This document shows positions 55,176-63,893 of a stretch of DNA of 64,000 bases, in pieces. The translations under genes were made by a program, and so were the position numbers. The notes beneath the pieces are model-generated. The model did no database searches. It was given only the letters and a program-made list of their open reading frames with translations, and was not told where the DNA came from. The stretch spans positions 1-64,000 of the forward strand of contig JAJEDE010000015.1 in assembly GCA_022821645.1 (NCBI GenBank). Reading direction: 5' to 3'. Within the stretch, counting starts at the first letter, position 1, and every line of letters starts with the position of its first letter. The stretch comes from Chloroflexota bacterium. GTDB lineage: Bacteria; Chloroflexota; UBA11872.

Positions 55176-56313
55176 CCTCGCCCTCCGTCGCGGCGGGCGC
55201 GGTGCGCGGGAACTGCGGCTCACGGCCCTCGCGCAGCGCCGCGAAGACCTCGACCAGCCGACCGGCAAGGCTGCTCGCGGCGTGATTCTCCAGGACCGAC
55301 CGTCGGAGCTGCTCGATCGTGGCCGTCCGCAAACCTGGATGAAGCGCCAGCGCCCGCCGCAGCCCGTCCGCCAGCGCCTCTGCCGACGACTCGAGCAGAA
55401 AGTCGCCGGCAAACGCGTCGAGCACCGAGCGATAGGCGACGTTGTTGGTGATCAGCAGCGTGCCCGCCGCCAGGGCTTCCAATCCGGTCTTATCGAGGGA
55501 GGTTCCGCTGCGCCAGGCGACGAACGCATCGAGGCCGGCGTAGAACTCCGGCATGGCCGTGCCGGGCAGCGCGCCCAGAAAGGTGACGTGCTCCGTGAGA
55601 TCCGCCTGACGCACGAGCTCGTGGACTTCGGCAAGGTAGGCGTGATCCGAGGGATAGAACGGCTCGCCGGCGACGCGCAGCTCGACGGGCACGCCCTCGT
55701 CGCGGAGCTGTGCGACGGCCTCGATCACCGTGGTCAGCCCCTTGAGCGGGGTAAGCCGCCCGGCGACGCCGATGACGGGCCGCGCCGCCGGCTCCGGCCG
55801 GATGGGCACGGTCGCGAGCCGCGCCGTGTCGATGCCCTGGCCCACGATGAAGGCGCCCGGCGATGGCAGCGGGTAGCTCTCCGGAGCCGAGGTGACGGTC
55901 GCGCTGGACAGTCTCACGCCGGCGCGCAGCGTTCGCGTGAGGCCGTGGCTGGCGTACCAGAGCACCAGGGGGGTCCGCCGAGCGATGCACCAGGGGGCCG
56001 CGGCGACGGCATAGGCCGGGACCATGTGCGCCAGCACGCCGTCCACGCGACCTCCGCCAATCAGCTGAAGGCACCGGGCCAGCAGCAACGGCCAGCGGGA
56101 CGCCCGACCGCGCCCGCGCTCCTTGCCCAGCCCATGCACGGTGACGTTGGGCGGCAAATCCACCGCGCCCGTGGAGGCGGCAATGACGTGCACCTGGTCC
56201 ACCAGCCCGGCGAGCTCGCGCGCCCAGAGATGGGCGAACCCAAGAATGGAGCTGTCGGTCGAAAGCTCCTGCGTGATCATCAGCAGCCGCAGCCCGCGTC
56301 CGGCCTCGCTCAC
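55168..56313 (-). CDS. GT4-family glycosyltransferase
   Basis: A 381-residue GT-B enzyme. It has LLMITQELSTDSSILGFAHL, VHVIAASTGAVDL, ATVTSAPESYPLPS, GVAGRLTPLKGLTTVIEAV and GTSLDKTGLEALAAGTLLIT, the donor motif with SLDKTGLEALA replacing the usual EGFG string. A GTGA overlap with the upstream GT4 gene fixes the start. Short loops and the TLLITNN motif place it in a distinct GT4 branch. Specificity unknown. Confidence 0.85.
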   Translation of the reverse strand: MSEAGRGLRLLMITQELSTDSSILGFAHLWARELAGLVDQVHVIAASTGAVDLPPNVTVHGLGKERGRGRASRWPLLLARCLQLIGGGRVDGVLAHMVPAYAVAAAPWCIARRTPLVLWYASHGLTRTLRAGVRLSSATVTSAPESYPLPSPGAFIVGQGIDTARLATVPIRPEPAARPVIGVAGRLTPLKGLTTVIEAVAQLRDEGVPVELRVAGEPFYPSDHAYLAEVHELVRQADLTEHVTFLGALPGTAMPEFYAGLDAFVAWRSGTSLDKTGLEALAAGTLLITNNVAYRSVLDAFAGDFLLESSAEALADGLRRALALHPGLRTATIEQLRRSVLENHAASSLAGRLVEVFAALREGREPQFPRTAPAATEGEGV

Positions 56314-57440
56314 GGCAGCGACTCCGCCGCCAGGTCGCGATAGGCCCGGGCGTAGGCGCTGAGGATGCGCTCTCGAGTGAAGGGCTCGGTTGCCCGATGC
56401 GCCGCCGCACCGGCGCCGGCCAGGGCTCCGCGTGCACCGCGCACCTGCGTGACGAGGTCGCCGCCGGCCTTCGCATCCCAGGGCAGGAGCCAGCCGTTCA
56501 CGCCCTGGTCAATGATTTCGGGCATCAGGCCCACGGGCGTGCTGAACACCGGCGTGCTGCAGGCCATGGCCTCCAGGCACACGCGGGGTCCGCCCTCGCT
56601 GCGCGACGTGCAGGCCAGGGCTTCCATCTGCCGATAGAGCGCCGCCAGGTCGTCCGGACCGTCAACCCAGGCAATGCGGTCGACTCGATCCTCGATCCCC
56701 GCCGCGGCGAGGTGGCGCTGCAAGGCGTTGGCTTCCGGGCCGTCGCCCACGACCAGGAAGCGCGATTCAGGCGACTCAACTGACACGGTTTCGAAGATCT
56801 TGACCAGGTAATCCAGGCCCTTGTTGGCGACCAGGCGCCCAACGAAGCCCAGCGCGTACGGCCGTGGATCGTCGCCCGGACGAAACACCTCTCGGTCAAC
56901 GTGCGCCGATGGCAGCACCAGGATCTTCTCCGGCGGCACGCCCCACCGTCGCAGCAACTCGGGCACTTCCTGGCGATTGACCACGCGGATGGCGCGGGCG
57001 CGCGCAGCGGCGAATCCAACATAGGCCCGATATCCAAGCTTGGCCGCCAATTCCCACCACTGCGCGCGCCGCGGGTGTGCCGGGACGTGGTGAATTTCGC
57101 TGACGTACGGCACGCCAATCCGCCGGCTGAGACGCGCGGCGGCGATGCCGTTGGAAAAGATGCCGTAGTCGTGGCTCACGATGAGGTGGTAGCGCCGCTC
57201 GCCGGCCAGCGCGCGCGCCCGGCGGATCAGCCAGCGCGCGTGCCAGAGCCGCCCGCCCGGCGACGGATGGACGTGCACGCCGCGATGGAGCGTGCGCGGT
57301 TGGGCCTCGCGAACGTTGGGCGTCAGCACGTCGATGCGGTCGAACTCCCGCGACAGTCCTTCGAGCGTGTAGTAGAACGGGCCTCGCCGCCCCGCCGCTA
57401 CGTCGCGATCGCCGCTGAGCATCAGCAGGCTGGGTTTCAT
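56310..57440 (-). CDS. GT4-family glycosyltransferase
   Basis: A 376-residue GT-B enzyme. It has KPSLLMLSGDRDVAAGRRGP (acceptor-side loop), LIVSHDYGIFSNGIAAAR, FVGRLVANKGLDYLVKIFE and CTSRSEGGPRVCLEAMACSTP (E-x7-E). The ATG at 57440 overlaps the upstream stop (ATGA) and its stop overlaps the downstream GTG (GTGA). Cytosolic. Confidence 0.85.
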   Translation of the reverse strand: MKPSLLMLSGDRDVAAGRRGPFYYTLEGLSREFDRIDVLTPNVREAQPRTLHRGVHVHPSPGGRLWHARWLIRRARALAGERRYHLIVSHDYGIFSNGIAAARLSRRIGVPYVSEIHHVPAHPRRAQWWELAAKLGYRAYVGFAAARARAIRVVNRQEVPELLRRWGVPPEKILVLPSAHVDREVFRPGDDPRPYALGFVGRLVANKGLDYLVKIFETVSVESPESRFLVVGDGPEANALQRHLAAAGIEDRVDRIAWVDGPDDLAALYRQMEALACTSRSEGGPRVCLEAMACSTPVFSTPVGLMPEIIDQGVNGWLLPWDAKAGGDLVTQVRGARGALAGAGAAAHRATEPFTRERILSAYARAYRDLAAESLP

Positions 57441-58609
57441 GCGACGACGCGGGCGGCTCCCGGCCGGCGGTCGATGGCGTCGTGCAGCACCTCGAGTGTC
57501 TGGTCCACCAGCCGGTCCCAGCGAAAGTGCTCCAGCCCGGTCTTCGCGGCGCGGGCCAACCGTGCGCCGTGGGCCGGATCGGCGAGCAGGTCGTTCACGG
57601 CTTGCACGAAGGCGTCCTCATCGCCGAACGGCACCAGCAAACCGGAGTGCTCGTGGCGCAGAATCTCGCGGTTGCCCCCAATGTCGGTCGTCACGATCGG
57701 CGTTCCCACGTGGCGGGCCTCCACCAGCGTGTGCGAAAGGCCCTCGTACTGCGTGTTGAGGACGCATATCTGCGACGCCCGCAGATAGGTCGCCACCCGG
57801 TCGTGGGGCACGTCGCCGGTGAAGACCACCCGATCGGCCACCCCAACCTCCCGCGCCAGCTGCTCCAGCCGGGACTGCTCCGGGCCGCCGCCGACGATGA
57901 GCAGGGCGGCGCCGTGGTCGAACCGCCGCACCATGCGAATCAGCGCGTCGACGTGCTTCCAGGCGTAGAGCCGCGAAACGTTGCACACCACCGGGGTGCG
58001 CAGGCCGAGGGCCTGGCGCACGGCCTCGGGCTCCTCGTTGGGACGCGGCGTGCTGGTGAGCGCGTTTTGAATGACCTGGGTCTTGCCCGCATCCACGCCC
58101 CAACCCGCGACCAGGGAACCCACGTAGGCGCTGGGCACGACGACGACGCTGGCGAGGCGGCAGTAGAACCGCTGGATGGCTCGGAACACGCGGGTCTTTA
58201 GGCCGTGCGCGCCGGTCTGGAACGGCTCGATGCCCAGCGTCGTCAGGCCCCGGCGTATCGCCGACTCCCACGCCCAGTCGCCCACCACCTTGAGCACGCG
58301 CGGACGGCCGGCCAGCAGCGCCCCGAGGCTGGCGGGGAGCTCGATGCCGTTGATGTACACCACGTCGGACTGCAACGCCGCCCGCCAGGTGTGCCACAGG
58401 ACGCGGAGGTAGCGGATCGGCACCGGCATGCTCCACGACACCCGCACCAGGGGATAGGGAACCTTGACCGCGCCCTCGGGATCGTCGGTGCCGGCAACCA
58501 CGCGCACCGCGTGGCCGCGCTGATGCAGCGACTCGGCCAGGTGATACACGTGCGTCGCGGGGCCGCCGACGGCGGGCGGAAAAATGTTGGACACCAGCGT
58601 TAGGCGCAT
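57437..58609 (-). CDS. GT4-family glycosyltransferase
   Basis: A 390-residue GT-B enzyme. It has LTLVSNIFPPAVGGPATHVY (the classic Gly-rich acceptor loop), VVVPSAYVGSLVAGWGV, VCNVSRLYAWKHVDALIRM and YEGLSHTLVEARHVGTPIVT (E-x7-E). It is the first gene after a 72-nt gap from the radical SAM gene, so it may begin a separate transcript segment. The ATG start is clear. Confidence 0.85.
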   Translation of the reverse strand: MRLTLVSNIFPPAVGGPATHVYHLAESLHQRGHAVRVVAGTDDPEGAVKVPYPLVRVSWSMPVPIRYLRVLWHTWRAALQSDVVYINGIELPASLGALLAGRPRVLKVVGDWAWESAIRRGLTTLGIEPFQTGAHGLKTRVFRAIQRFYCRLASVVVVPSAYVGSLVAGWGVDAGKTQVIQNALTSTPRPNEEPEAVRQALGLRTPVVCNVSRLYAWKHVDALIRMVRRFDHGAALLIVGGGPEQSRLEQLAREVGVADRVVFTGDVPHDRVATYLRASQICVLNTQYEGLSHTLVEARHVGTPIVTTDIGGNREILRHEHSGLLVPFGDEDAFVQAVNDLLADPAHGARLARAAKTGLEHFRWDRLVDQTLEVLHDAIDRRPGAARVVA

Positions 58610-58681
58610 GCTCGCGACGCTAGCACCGACCGTTCGGCGTCACAACCGGGCGAGCCCAACGTCTCCCGCCCTCGCGAAACG

Positions 58682-59770
58682 CTATCCGGCGTGGCCGTTC
58701 GCGCGACCGTTCTGCAACACCGGCAGCGGCTCGGTGGTGGCAACCGACCGGGCGCCGGCAAACGCCCGCCAGAGCGGGGTGTCTTCCTGCCACTTGGCGT
58801 CGCAGCCGGCGCACAGCGCGTAGTCGGCCAGCTGGCCCTTGGTGTGCGCCTCGCGGATGGCCCGGTAGGCGTCGCTGTTCCAGACCTCCTGGATCGACTG
58901 CGTGGTGAGATCGCCCATGATCTGCTCTTCGGCGAAATCGGCGCAGCACGACGGCACCCGCCCGTCCCAGTAAACCGCCATGGACTTCCACAGCCAGTTG
59001 CAGGGGTAGTAGACGGGACCGTGGGGGCGCGCCGTGTAGAAATCGGAGTCGGTCAGCGTGCCCGCCCATCCGTGCGCCCAGAAAGTGTCCCACTCGTCGA
59101 CCGGCAAGCCGGCGAAGCGGTCGGTGAAATGGGCCGGGATCACCGGGCGGGCGCCGACGCCTAGCGACTTCTCCCAGAGCTGGATCACCTGCATGACGAC
59201 GTAGGGCTTCGGGCCGGCAAGTTTCTTGCGGGCTTCGAGAAACCGCAAGACGCGCTCCAGCACGCGATCGAACGTGGCGCCCTTGCGCATCTGCTCGTAG
59301 ATCTCGGGTTCGCCGGAATCGAAGCTGATGGTCACCTTGGAGGGTCGGGCCTCCAGCAGATTGGCGATCGCGTCGTCGCGCCACAGCGTGGCGTTGGTGT
59401 TGATGTGGGCCGCGATCCCGGCGCGCTCGCAGATCTCGATCATCTCGTAGATGCCCTTGTGCATCAGGGATTCGCCGCGGAAGAACAGATTGATCTCTCG
59501 GGTGAAGTGCTGGGCTTCGTCGATGATCTTGTTGAACAGGTCCATCTCCATGAACCCGTTGGTCGCGTTGGCGCCGACGCTCTGCGGACACATGGGGCAG
59601 CGCAGATTGCAGAAGCTGGTGGGCTCCACGTGCATCTTCAGCGGGCCATACGGCAATTCGTTGGTGCCGCGCATCCAGTGGTAGGCGAACCGCGCCAGGC
59701 CCGGATGCGCCACCGCCTTGTGACGGCGAAACTTGAGGACGAGGTCCTTGGCCTGCGTGACCGAGTTCAC
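58682..59770 (-). CDS. Radical SAM/SPASM-type protein in the glycan operon
   Basis: A 362-residue radical SAM enzyme. The 4Fe-4S motif is FCNLRCPMC (Cys54, Cys58, Cys61). Downstream have the SAM-binding GES (FFRGESLMHKG), INTNATLW and VTISFDSGEPE strands, and a C-terminal SPASM-like Cys set (YYPCNWLW, VPSCCADFAEEQIMGDL, CAGCDAKW). Such proteins perform radical modifications of sugars, peptides or cofactors; in glycan clusters they may modify an amino sugar. The GTG at 59770 overlaps the stop of the small zinc-ribbon gene (GTGA). Confidence 0.85.
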   Translation of the reverse strand: MNSVTQAKDLVLKFRRHKAVAHPGLARFAYHWMRGTNELPYGPLKMHVEPTSFCNLRCPMCPQSVGANATNGFMEMDLFNKIIDEAQHFTREINLFFRGESLMHKGIYEMIEICERAGIAAHINTNATLWRDDAIANLLEARPSKVTISFDSGEPEIYEQMRKGATFDRVLERVLRFLEARKKLAGPKPYVVMQVIQLWEKSLGVGARPVIPAHFTDRFAGLPVDEWDTFWAHGWAGTLTDSDFYTARPHGPVYYPCNWLWKSMAVYWDGRVPSCCADFAEEQIMGDLTTQSIQEVWNSDAYRAIREAHTKGQLADYALCAGCDAKWQEDTPLWRAFAGARSVATTEPLPVLQNGRANGHAG

Positions 59771-59988
59771 GGGCTCGCGGGGGCTGGGTTCGACGGCGGA
59801 ATCGCCTCGTCCCAGAGCATGTTGGGGACGCCGTCCTCGACCTTGTAGGCGTAGCCGCACACGGCGCACACGAGCGTCTTGCCGACAATGCGCAACACCC
59901 CGTCATCGCGCGGGTGCGCGTCGTTCACGCAACGCAAAATGGCGAGGAAGTCCGCGGGGATTAGATCGGCGTTGGAGGAGTCGGACAT
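59767..59988 (-). CDS. Trm112-like small zinc-ribbon protein
   Basis: A 73-residue protein resembling Trm112/YcaR (UPF0434): LIPADFLAILRC at the front, then LVCAVCGYAYKVEDGVPNML, the family tail with a CxxC and the conserved DG(I/V)PxML. The first CxxC of the family is reduced to one Cys (RCVNDAH), so zinc binding may be altered. It is coupled to the radical SAM gene by a GTGA overlap, suggesting a partner or stabiliser role. The ATG at 59988 is preferred to a GTG one codon earlier. Confidence 0.7.
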   Translation of the reverse strand: MSDSSNADLIPADFLAILRCVNDAHPRDDGVLRIVGKTLVCAVCGYAYKVEDGVPNMLWDEAIPPSNPAPASP

Positions 59989-60008
59989 CACGTAGCCTCG
60001 ATTCGACG

Positions 60009-62288
60009 CTAGAGCATGAAGTGGAGCGTGTCAAAGGCGAGTAGCACGGCTCCGTAGACGCCAACGACGGCGAGCCGCCAGCGTACGGCATGGGGCCCGT
60101 TCGGCCAGAGCTGGTGGGTCGCCGCGGCGAGCGCGCCGACGGAGATCACTTGCAGCGTCACGAGCACCAGCGCGGCCAGGGCCAGGACCACCGGATAGGC
60201 CAGGTAGTACTCGATTAGCGTGGTCGACCAGAAGTCGAGCCCCAACCCATTCTCGGGATGCGGCGGACGCACGCCGATCCCGAAGCGGGACCACGGCGAG
60301 CGCGCCAGGGCGTCCTCGAGCAAATCGGTCCGATCCGGCGCCAGGAGGTTCGTCGCGTCGGCGCGCAGCAGCCAGGCATGCGCGAGGAGCGGGGAAAACT
60401 GGTGGGCATAGAGCACGGCCACGAAATCGCCCTCCGGCTGCTTGGCCGACCAGGGCTGATACGCCGCCCCGCCGTACACCGCGCCGTGCTCCGGAAGTTT
60501 CCCAACCACCTGTTGCTGATAGAGGTCGAGGTAGGAACCGAAGTCCTTGCTCACGCCCATCACCTGCACGCCCACGCTGGCTAGGAGCAGGACGGCGAAG
60601 GCCGCCCGCGGCAGCGCGCGGCGTCCCTTGCGGGCCAGCCACTCGATCAGCGGCGCGGCCATGATGACGAGAAATGGCACGATGGGCACGAGATAGCGCG
60701 GCCCCCAGGCGTTGCCCCCGTACCAGACTTCCTTCTTGCTGTAGAGCAGCACATAGCCGATGGGGATGGCGACGAATATGAATGCGCGCCATCCGTGGCG
60801 CCGGATGAACCAGGGGATCGCGGGGATCGCCGCGAGGAGCACCGGGTTGTACCAGAGCAGGCCCTTGCCCCAACTTGATATCAGCCCATGCACCCCGAGC
60901 TCGATCGGAAGGCCCAGCCACCCGCGGCTGATGCCGCCCCACAGCTCGTGGACGTACAGCAGCCGCACGTCGAACAGGAACGCGGCCGCCACCAGGCCCA
61001 CGGGCACGACGGCGATGATGGGCGCGGCGAACGCGAGCGCCGGGATGAAGCCCTCGCGCCCCGCCTGACGCCAGGTGCGTCCGCGCTTGTGATTCAGGAA
61101 GATCGCCGCCACGAGCAGCGGCATGATGATCACGCTGACGTACTTGGTCACCGCCGCGGCGAGCGCAACCGTCCCGGCGAGCACCAGATATCGCCGCAGG
61201 TGCGTCTGGTTGTAGATCAAGAGCAGCCAGACGCACAGGAGCACGAGCAACGTCACCAACGGTTCCGCGAAGTCGACGACCGCGTAGGGCCAGGCCATGG
61301 TGGCGAGGGCATAGACGAGGCCGATGACCAGGGCAATGTCCGCGCCATAGTCCAGGCGCCGCACGATGCGAAACACGACAACCGCGCCGAAGGCGGTGAT
61401 CAGCGCATTGACCAGCGGCACCCAAATGCGTCGGAAGAAGTCGACCGTCTGCCGCTCGGACCACAGCCGGCCGATGCCAGGCCCGTCAACCCAGGTGCCG
61501 TCGACCAGCCGTGCGGCTACCCCGTCCACATAGAGGTTGCCGTCCGGCTGGAGGTACTCCAGCCGGGCCGACGCCAGGTCCATGGGCTCCGCAAGGTGCC
61601 AGGTCGCGAGGTAGTAGTACGCCCGCGCGTTGCCGATCTGGCGTCCGGCGGGCGGGGGGCGCTCATGCTGAATCCTGGCGCGGACGTCGCCGCGGTCGTA
61701 GGCCCACTCCGCGGTCTCCATGCCCGCGCGAATCGGCCGCGCAATCTCGGTCCCGTCGGTCGCCGTGAGGATGAGACTGGCCACTTCGAGGCCCTGGGCA
61801 AATTCGGCGCTCAGGCCGGCGTGGGTGAGCAACGCCAGCCGGTCGTAGCGTCCGGGTTTCAGACCAAGTTCCAGGACGTCGGTGCCCTTGGGCTGCGGCA
61901 TTCCACCGAGCGGTGCGTAGTTGACCAGCAGCATCTCGTGCTCGCCGCCATGGATGGGCAGTCGATCGCGCTGCGGCGCGATGTGCGCGAACGGCTCGGC
62001 AGCGGCGACCACCGGCATCAGGGCAAGCGGCAAGCCCACCCCCCAGCGTGAGAAATTGCCGCTGTGCTCCCGCAGATACTTCTGATCGGGGTCGACCACC
62101 ACGCTCTTGGCCATTTCGAAGGCGAACGTCCCGTCGGCGCTGTAGCCGACGCCGTTGCGGCTCACGCCGGCGGTGAGCAGATAGACGGTGGCGGCGAGCA
62201 CAAACAGCACCAGCGCCGGACGCTGCACGATCCAATTCGGCATGTGCAGCCGCATCAGCCGCGCGCCGAATCGACACGCCGCGCGCAT
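60009..62288 (-). CDS. PMT/ArnT-like membrane glycosyltransferase (GT-C type)
   Basis: A 759-residue multi-pass membrane protein. The first helix (residues about 25-45) leads to a large extracytoplasmic loop (about 60-280) with a carbohydrate-binding look. Ten or so membrane segments follow from about residue 285 to 560, with LVYALATMAWPYAVVDFAEP (GT-C acidic motif near a membrane boundary), then a second extracytoplasmic part with VYGGAAYQPWSAK and two final helices. The layout fits dolichyl/polyprenyl-phosphate-sugar mannosyltransferase-like GT-C enzymes. It could transfer a sugar from a polyprenyl donor to the growing polymer. Alternative starts lie 11 and 15 codons in. Confidence 0.75.
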   Translation of the reverse strand: MRAACRFGARLMRLHMPNWIVQRPALVLFVLAATVYLLTAGVSRNGVGYSADGTFAFEMAKSVVVDPDQKYLREHSGNFSRWGVGLPLALMPVVAAAEPFAHIAPQRDRLPIHGGEHEMLLVNYAPLGGMPQPKGTDVLELGLKPGRYDRLALLTHAGLSAEFAQGLEVASLILTATDGTEIARPIRAGMETAEWAYDRGDVRARIQHERPPPAGRQIGNARAYYYLATWHLAEPMDLASARLEYLQPDGNLYVDGVAARLVDGTWVDGPGIGRLWSERQTVDFFRRIWVPLVNALITAFGAVVVFRIVRRLDYGADIALVIGLVYALATMAWPYAVVDFAEPLVTLLVLLCVWLLLIYNQTHLRRYLVLAGTVALAAAVTKYVSVIIMPLLVAAIFLNHKRGRTWRQAGREGFIPALAFAAPIIAVVPVGLVAAAFLFDVRLLYVHELWGGISRGWLGLPIELGVHGLISSWGKGLLWYNPVLLAAIPAIPWFIRRHGWRAFIFVAIPIGYVLLYSKKEVWYGGNAWGPRYLVPIVPFLVIMAAPLIEWLARKGRRALPRAAFAVLLLASVGVQVMGVSKDFGSYLDLYQQQVVGKLPEHGAVYGGAAYQPWSAKQPEGDFVAVLYAHQFSPLLAHAWLLRADATNLLAPDRTDLLEDALARSPWSRFGIGVRPPHPENGLGLDFWSTTLIEYYLAYPVVLALAALVLVTLQVISVGALAAATHQLWPNGPHAVRWRLAVVGVYGAVLLAFDTLHFML

Positions 62289-62294
62289 CGCGTG

Positions 62295-63893
62295 CTATGC
62301 GGGAGGCGCAGCGGGCAATCCAAGCTCATCGACCAGCGCGTTGAGGCGCTGAGCGAAGGCGGCGACATTGAATCGCTGGCTCGCGGCCTGCGCGGCCTCG
62401 GACATGCGGCGGCGCAGTTCCGCGTCGTGCACGAGCCGCCACGTGTAGTCGCGCAGCTCGCGTGTCGTCGACCAGCGAAATCCGTCCACGCCGTGGCTGA
62501 TGATTTCAGGCAGGCCCCCCCGGTCAAGCACCACCGGAACCGCGCCGCTCGCCATGGCCTCCACCACCGTGATGCCGAAGTGCTCGAATCTCACCGGATT
62601 GCGCGACTCGCGCTCCCCATGGCCGGCGGCGTGCCAATAGATCTGCGCTTCACCGTACAACCGTTGCAGGTCGGCGAACGGCGCGTCGACGTGGAACTCG
62701 ATGGGATGCCCCGCGGCGCGTCGTTTCAGGTCGCGGGTGTAGTCGAGGTCGATGTCGCGCTCGCTCTGCTGCCCGGCCAGGTGCAACGTCCAGCCGTCAA
62801 GTCCCTCCCGCCGCATGTGGATGAACTGGTCGATCATCACCCGGTGCTTCTTCTCGTGCGTGCCGCGAAAGAACCGGCCCACCCCCAGAATAGATTGACG
62901 ACGGCGCCTGGGCGCGGCCCATGCGGTGTCAACCGGCGGGAAGAGCAAGGGACCGTCGCGGTCCCAGTAGTGGCGCATCCAGCGTCGGCTGAACTCGGAA
63001 ATGGGCGCGATGAGATCGTAGGAGTCCAGGAAGTCGAGCGACCCATAGGTCGGCAGGCCCTCCAGCCGGATGCCCGCTTCAGGCAGGAGGCGGCGGAACA
63101 GCAGCTCGTAGAGCAGCCGGCGCGGGCTGCGCACGCGCACGTCGGTGACCGCCAGGCCCACCTCGCGGTTGTCCGCCTCGTCCAGGGAGTCGGCGGGGTT
63201 GAACACCGGCGATTCGAGCGTGAGCTCGAGCGGGTCGTTCGCCCCACGCGGGCGATGAATGCGCAGCGGCCAGAGCTCGAACTCGCCCGGGCGCGGCTCG
63301 AACGTGCGCTCGGCGAGCAAGTCGCCGTCGACGAGGCACCGGACCGGAAGCGGCTCGTCGCTGCGAAAGTTGCCGGCGATGACCTCGACGTTCGCCGACG
63401 TGCCTCCCGGCGGCCAGGGGATGCGCACAACCGCGCGATTCGTGGTGTACCGGAACCAGCCCCGGCCCAGCGGATGCACGTCGTAGAAGCCGTCCAGCCA
63501 CTCCGGCAGCAGCAGCTGCCGAATCAGCATCTCCCCGACCCTGCGCCGCAGGCGCGCGGTCCAACCGCGCTCGATGGGCGACGGGAAGAGCACCAGCATC
63601 AGGCTGCGGCGCGCCGCCGACGGCTGCGAGGTCATGAACGAGGAATTCACGAAGAGATCGAACTGCGAGGTGTACTCGGAAAAGCGGTTCGGCGGCAGGG
63701 CCGGGATGACTTCGATCCGGACGTTCGACAGATCGAGGTTGAGGGCGGATTCCAGGTCTTGGCGCGCAATGCCGCGATGCGTGACCAGGCGCGTGTCGTC
63801 GAAGCGTCGGGCCAATACGGCGGCTGCCATGGCGGCGTGGCGCTCGCCGCCGCCGCGCTGATGCAGCCAGCGGTTGTAGACGGCGGCCTTCAC
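62295..63893 (-). CDS. GT4-family glycosyltransferase with an inserted beta-domain
   Basis: A 532-residue GT-B-like protein, well above the usual 370-400. The start MKAAVYNRWLHQRGGGERHA carries the acceptor-side Gly loop and the C-terminal half has GVGRFFRGTHEKKHRVMIDQ and EHFGITVVEAMASGAVPVVL (E-x7-E). Between them, at about residues 150-260, is an extra beta-rich segment (VVRIPWPPGGTSANVEVIAG, VRCLVDGDLLAERTFEPRPG, LELTLESPVFNPADSLDEAD), which reads as an inserted sandwich domain that might bind substrate. The GTG at 63893 overlaps the stop of the partial gene upstream (GTGA). Confidence 0.8.
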   Translation of the reverse strand: MKAAVYNRWLHQRGGGERHAAMAAAVLARRFDDTRLVTHRGIARQDLESALNLDLSNVRIEVIPALPPNRFSEYTSQFDLFVNSSFMTSQPSAARRSLMLVLFPSPIERGWTARLRRRVGEMLIRQLLLPEWLDGFYDVHPLGRGWFRYTTNRAVVRIPWPPGGTSANVEVIAGNFRSDEPLPVRCLVDGDLLAERTFEPRPGEFELWPLRIHRPRGANDPLELTLESPVFNPADSLDEADNREVGLAVTDVRVRSPRRLLYELLFRRLLPEAGIRLEGLPTYGSLDFLDSYDLIAPISEFSRRWMRHYWDRDGPLLFPPVDTAWAAPRRRRQSILGVGRFFRGTHEKKHRVMIDQFIHMRREGLDGWTLHLAGQQSERDIDLDYTRDLKRRAAGHPIEFHVDAPFADLQRLYGEAQIYWHAAGHGERESRNPVRFEHFGITVVEAMASGAVPVVLDRGGLPEIISHGVDGFRWSTTRELRDYTWRLVHDAELRRRMSEAAQAASQRFNVAAFAQRLNALVDELGLPAAPPA

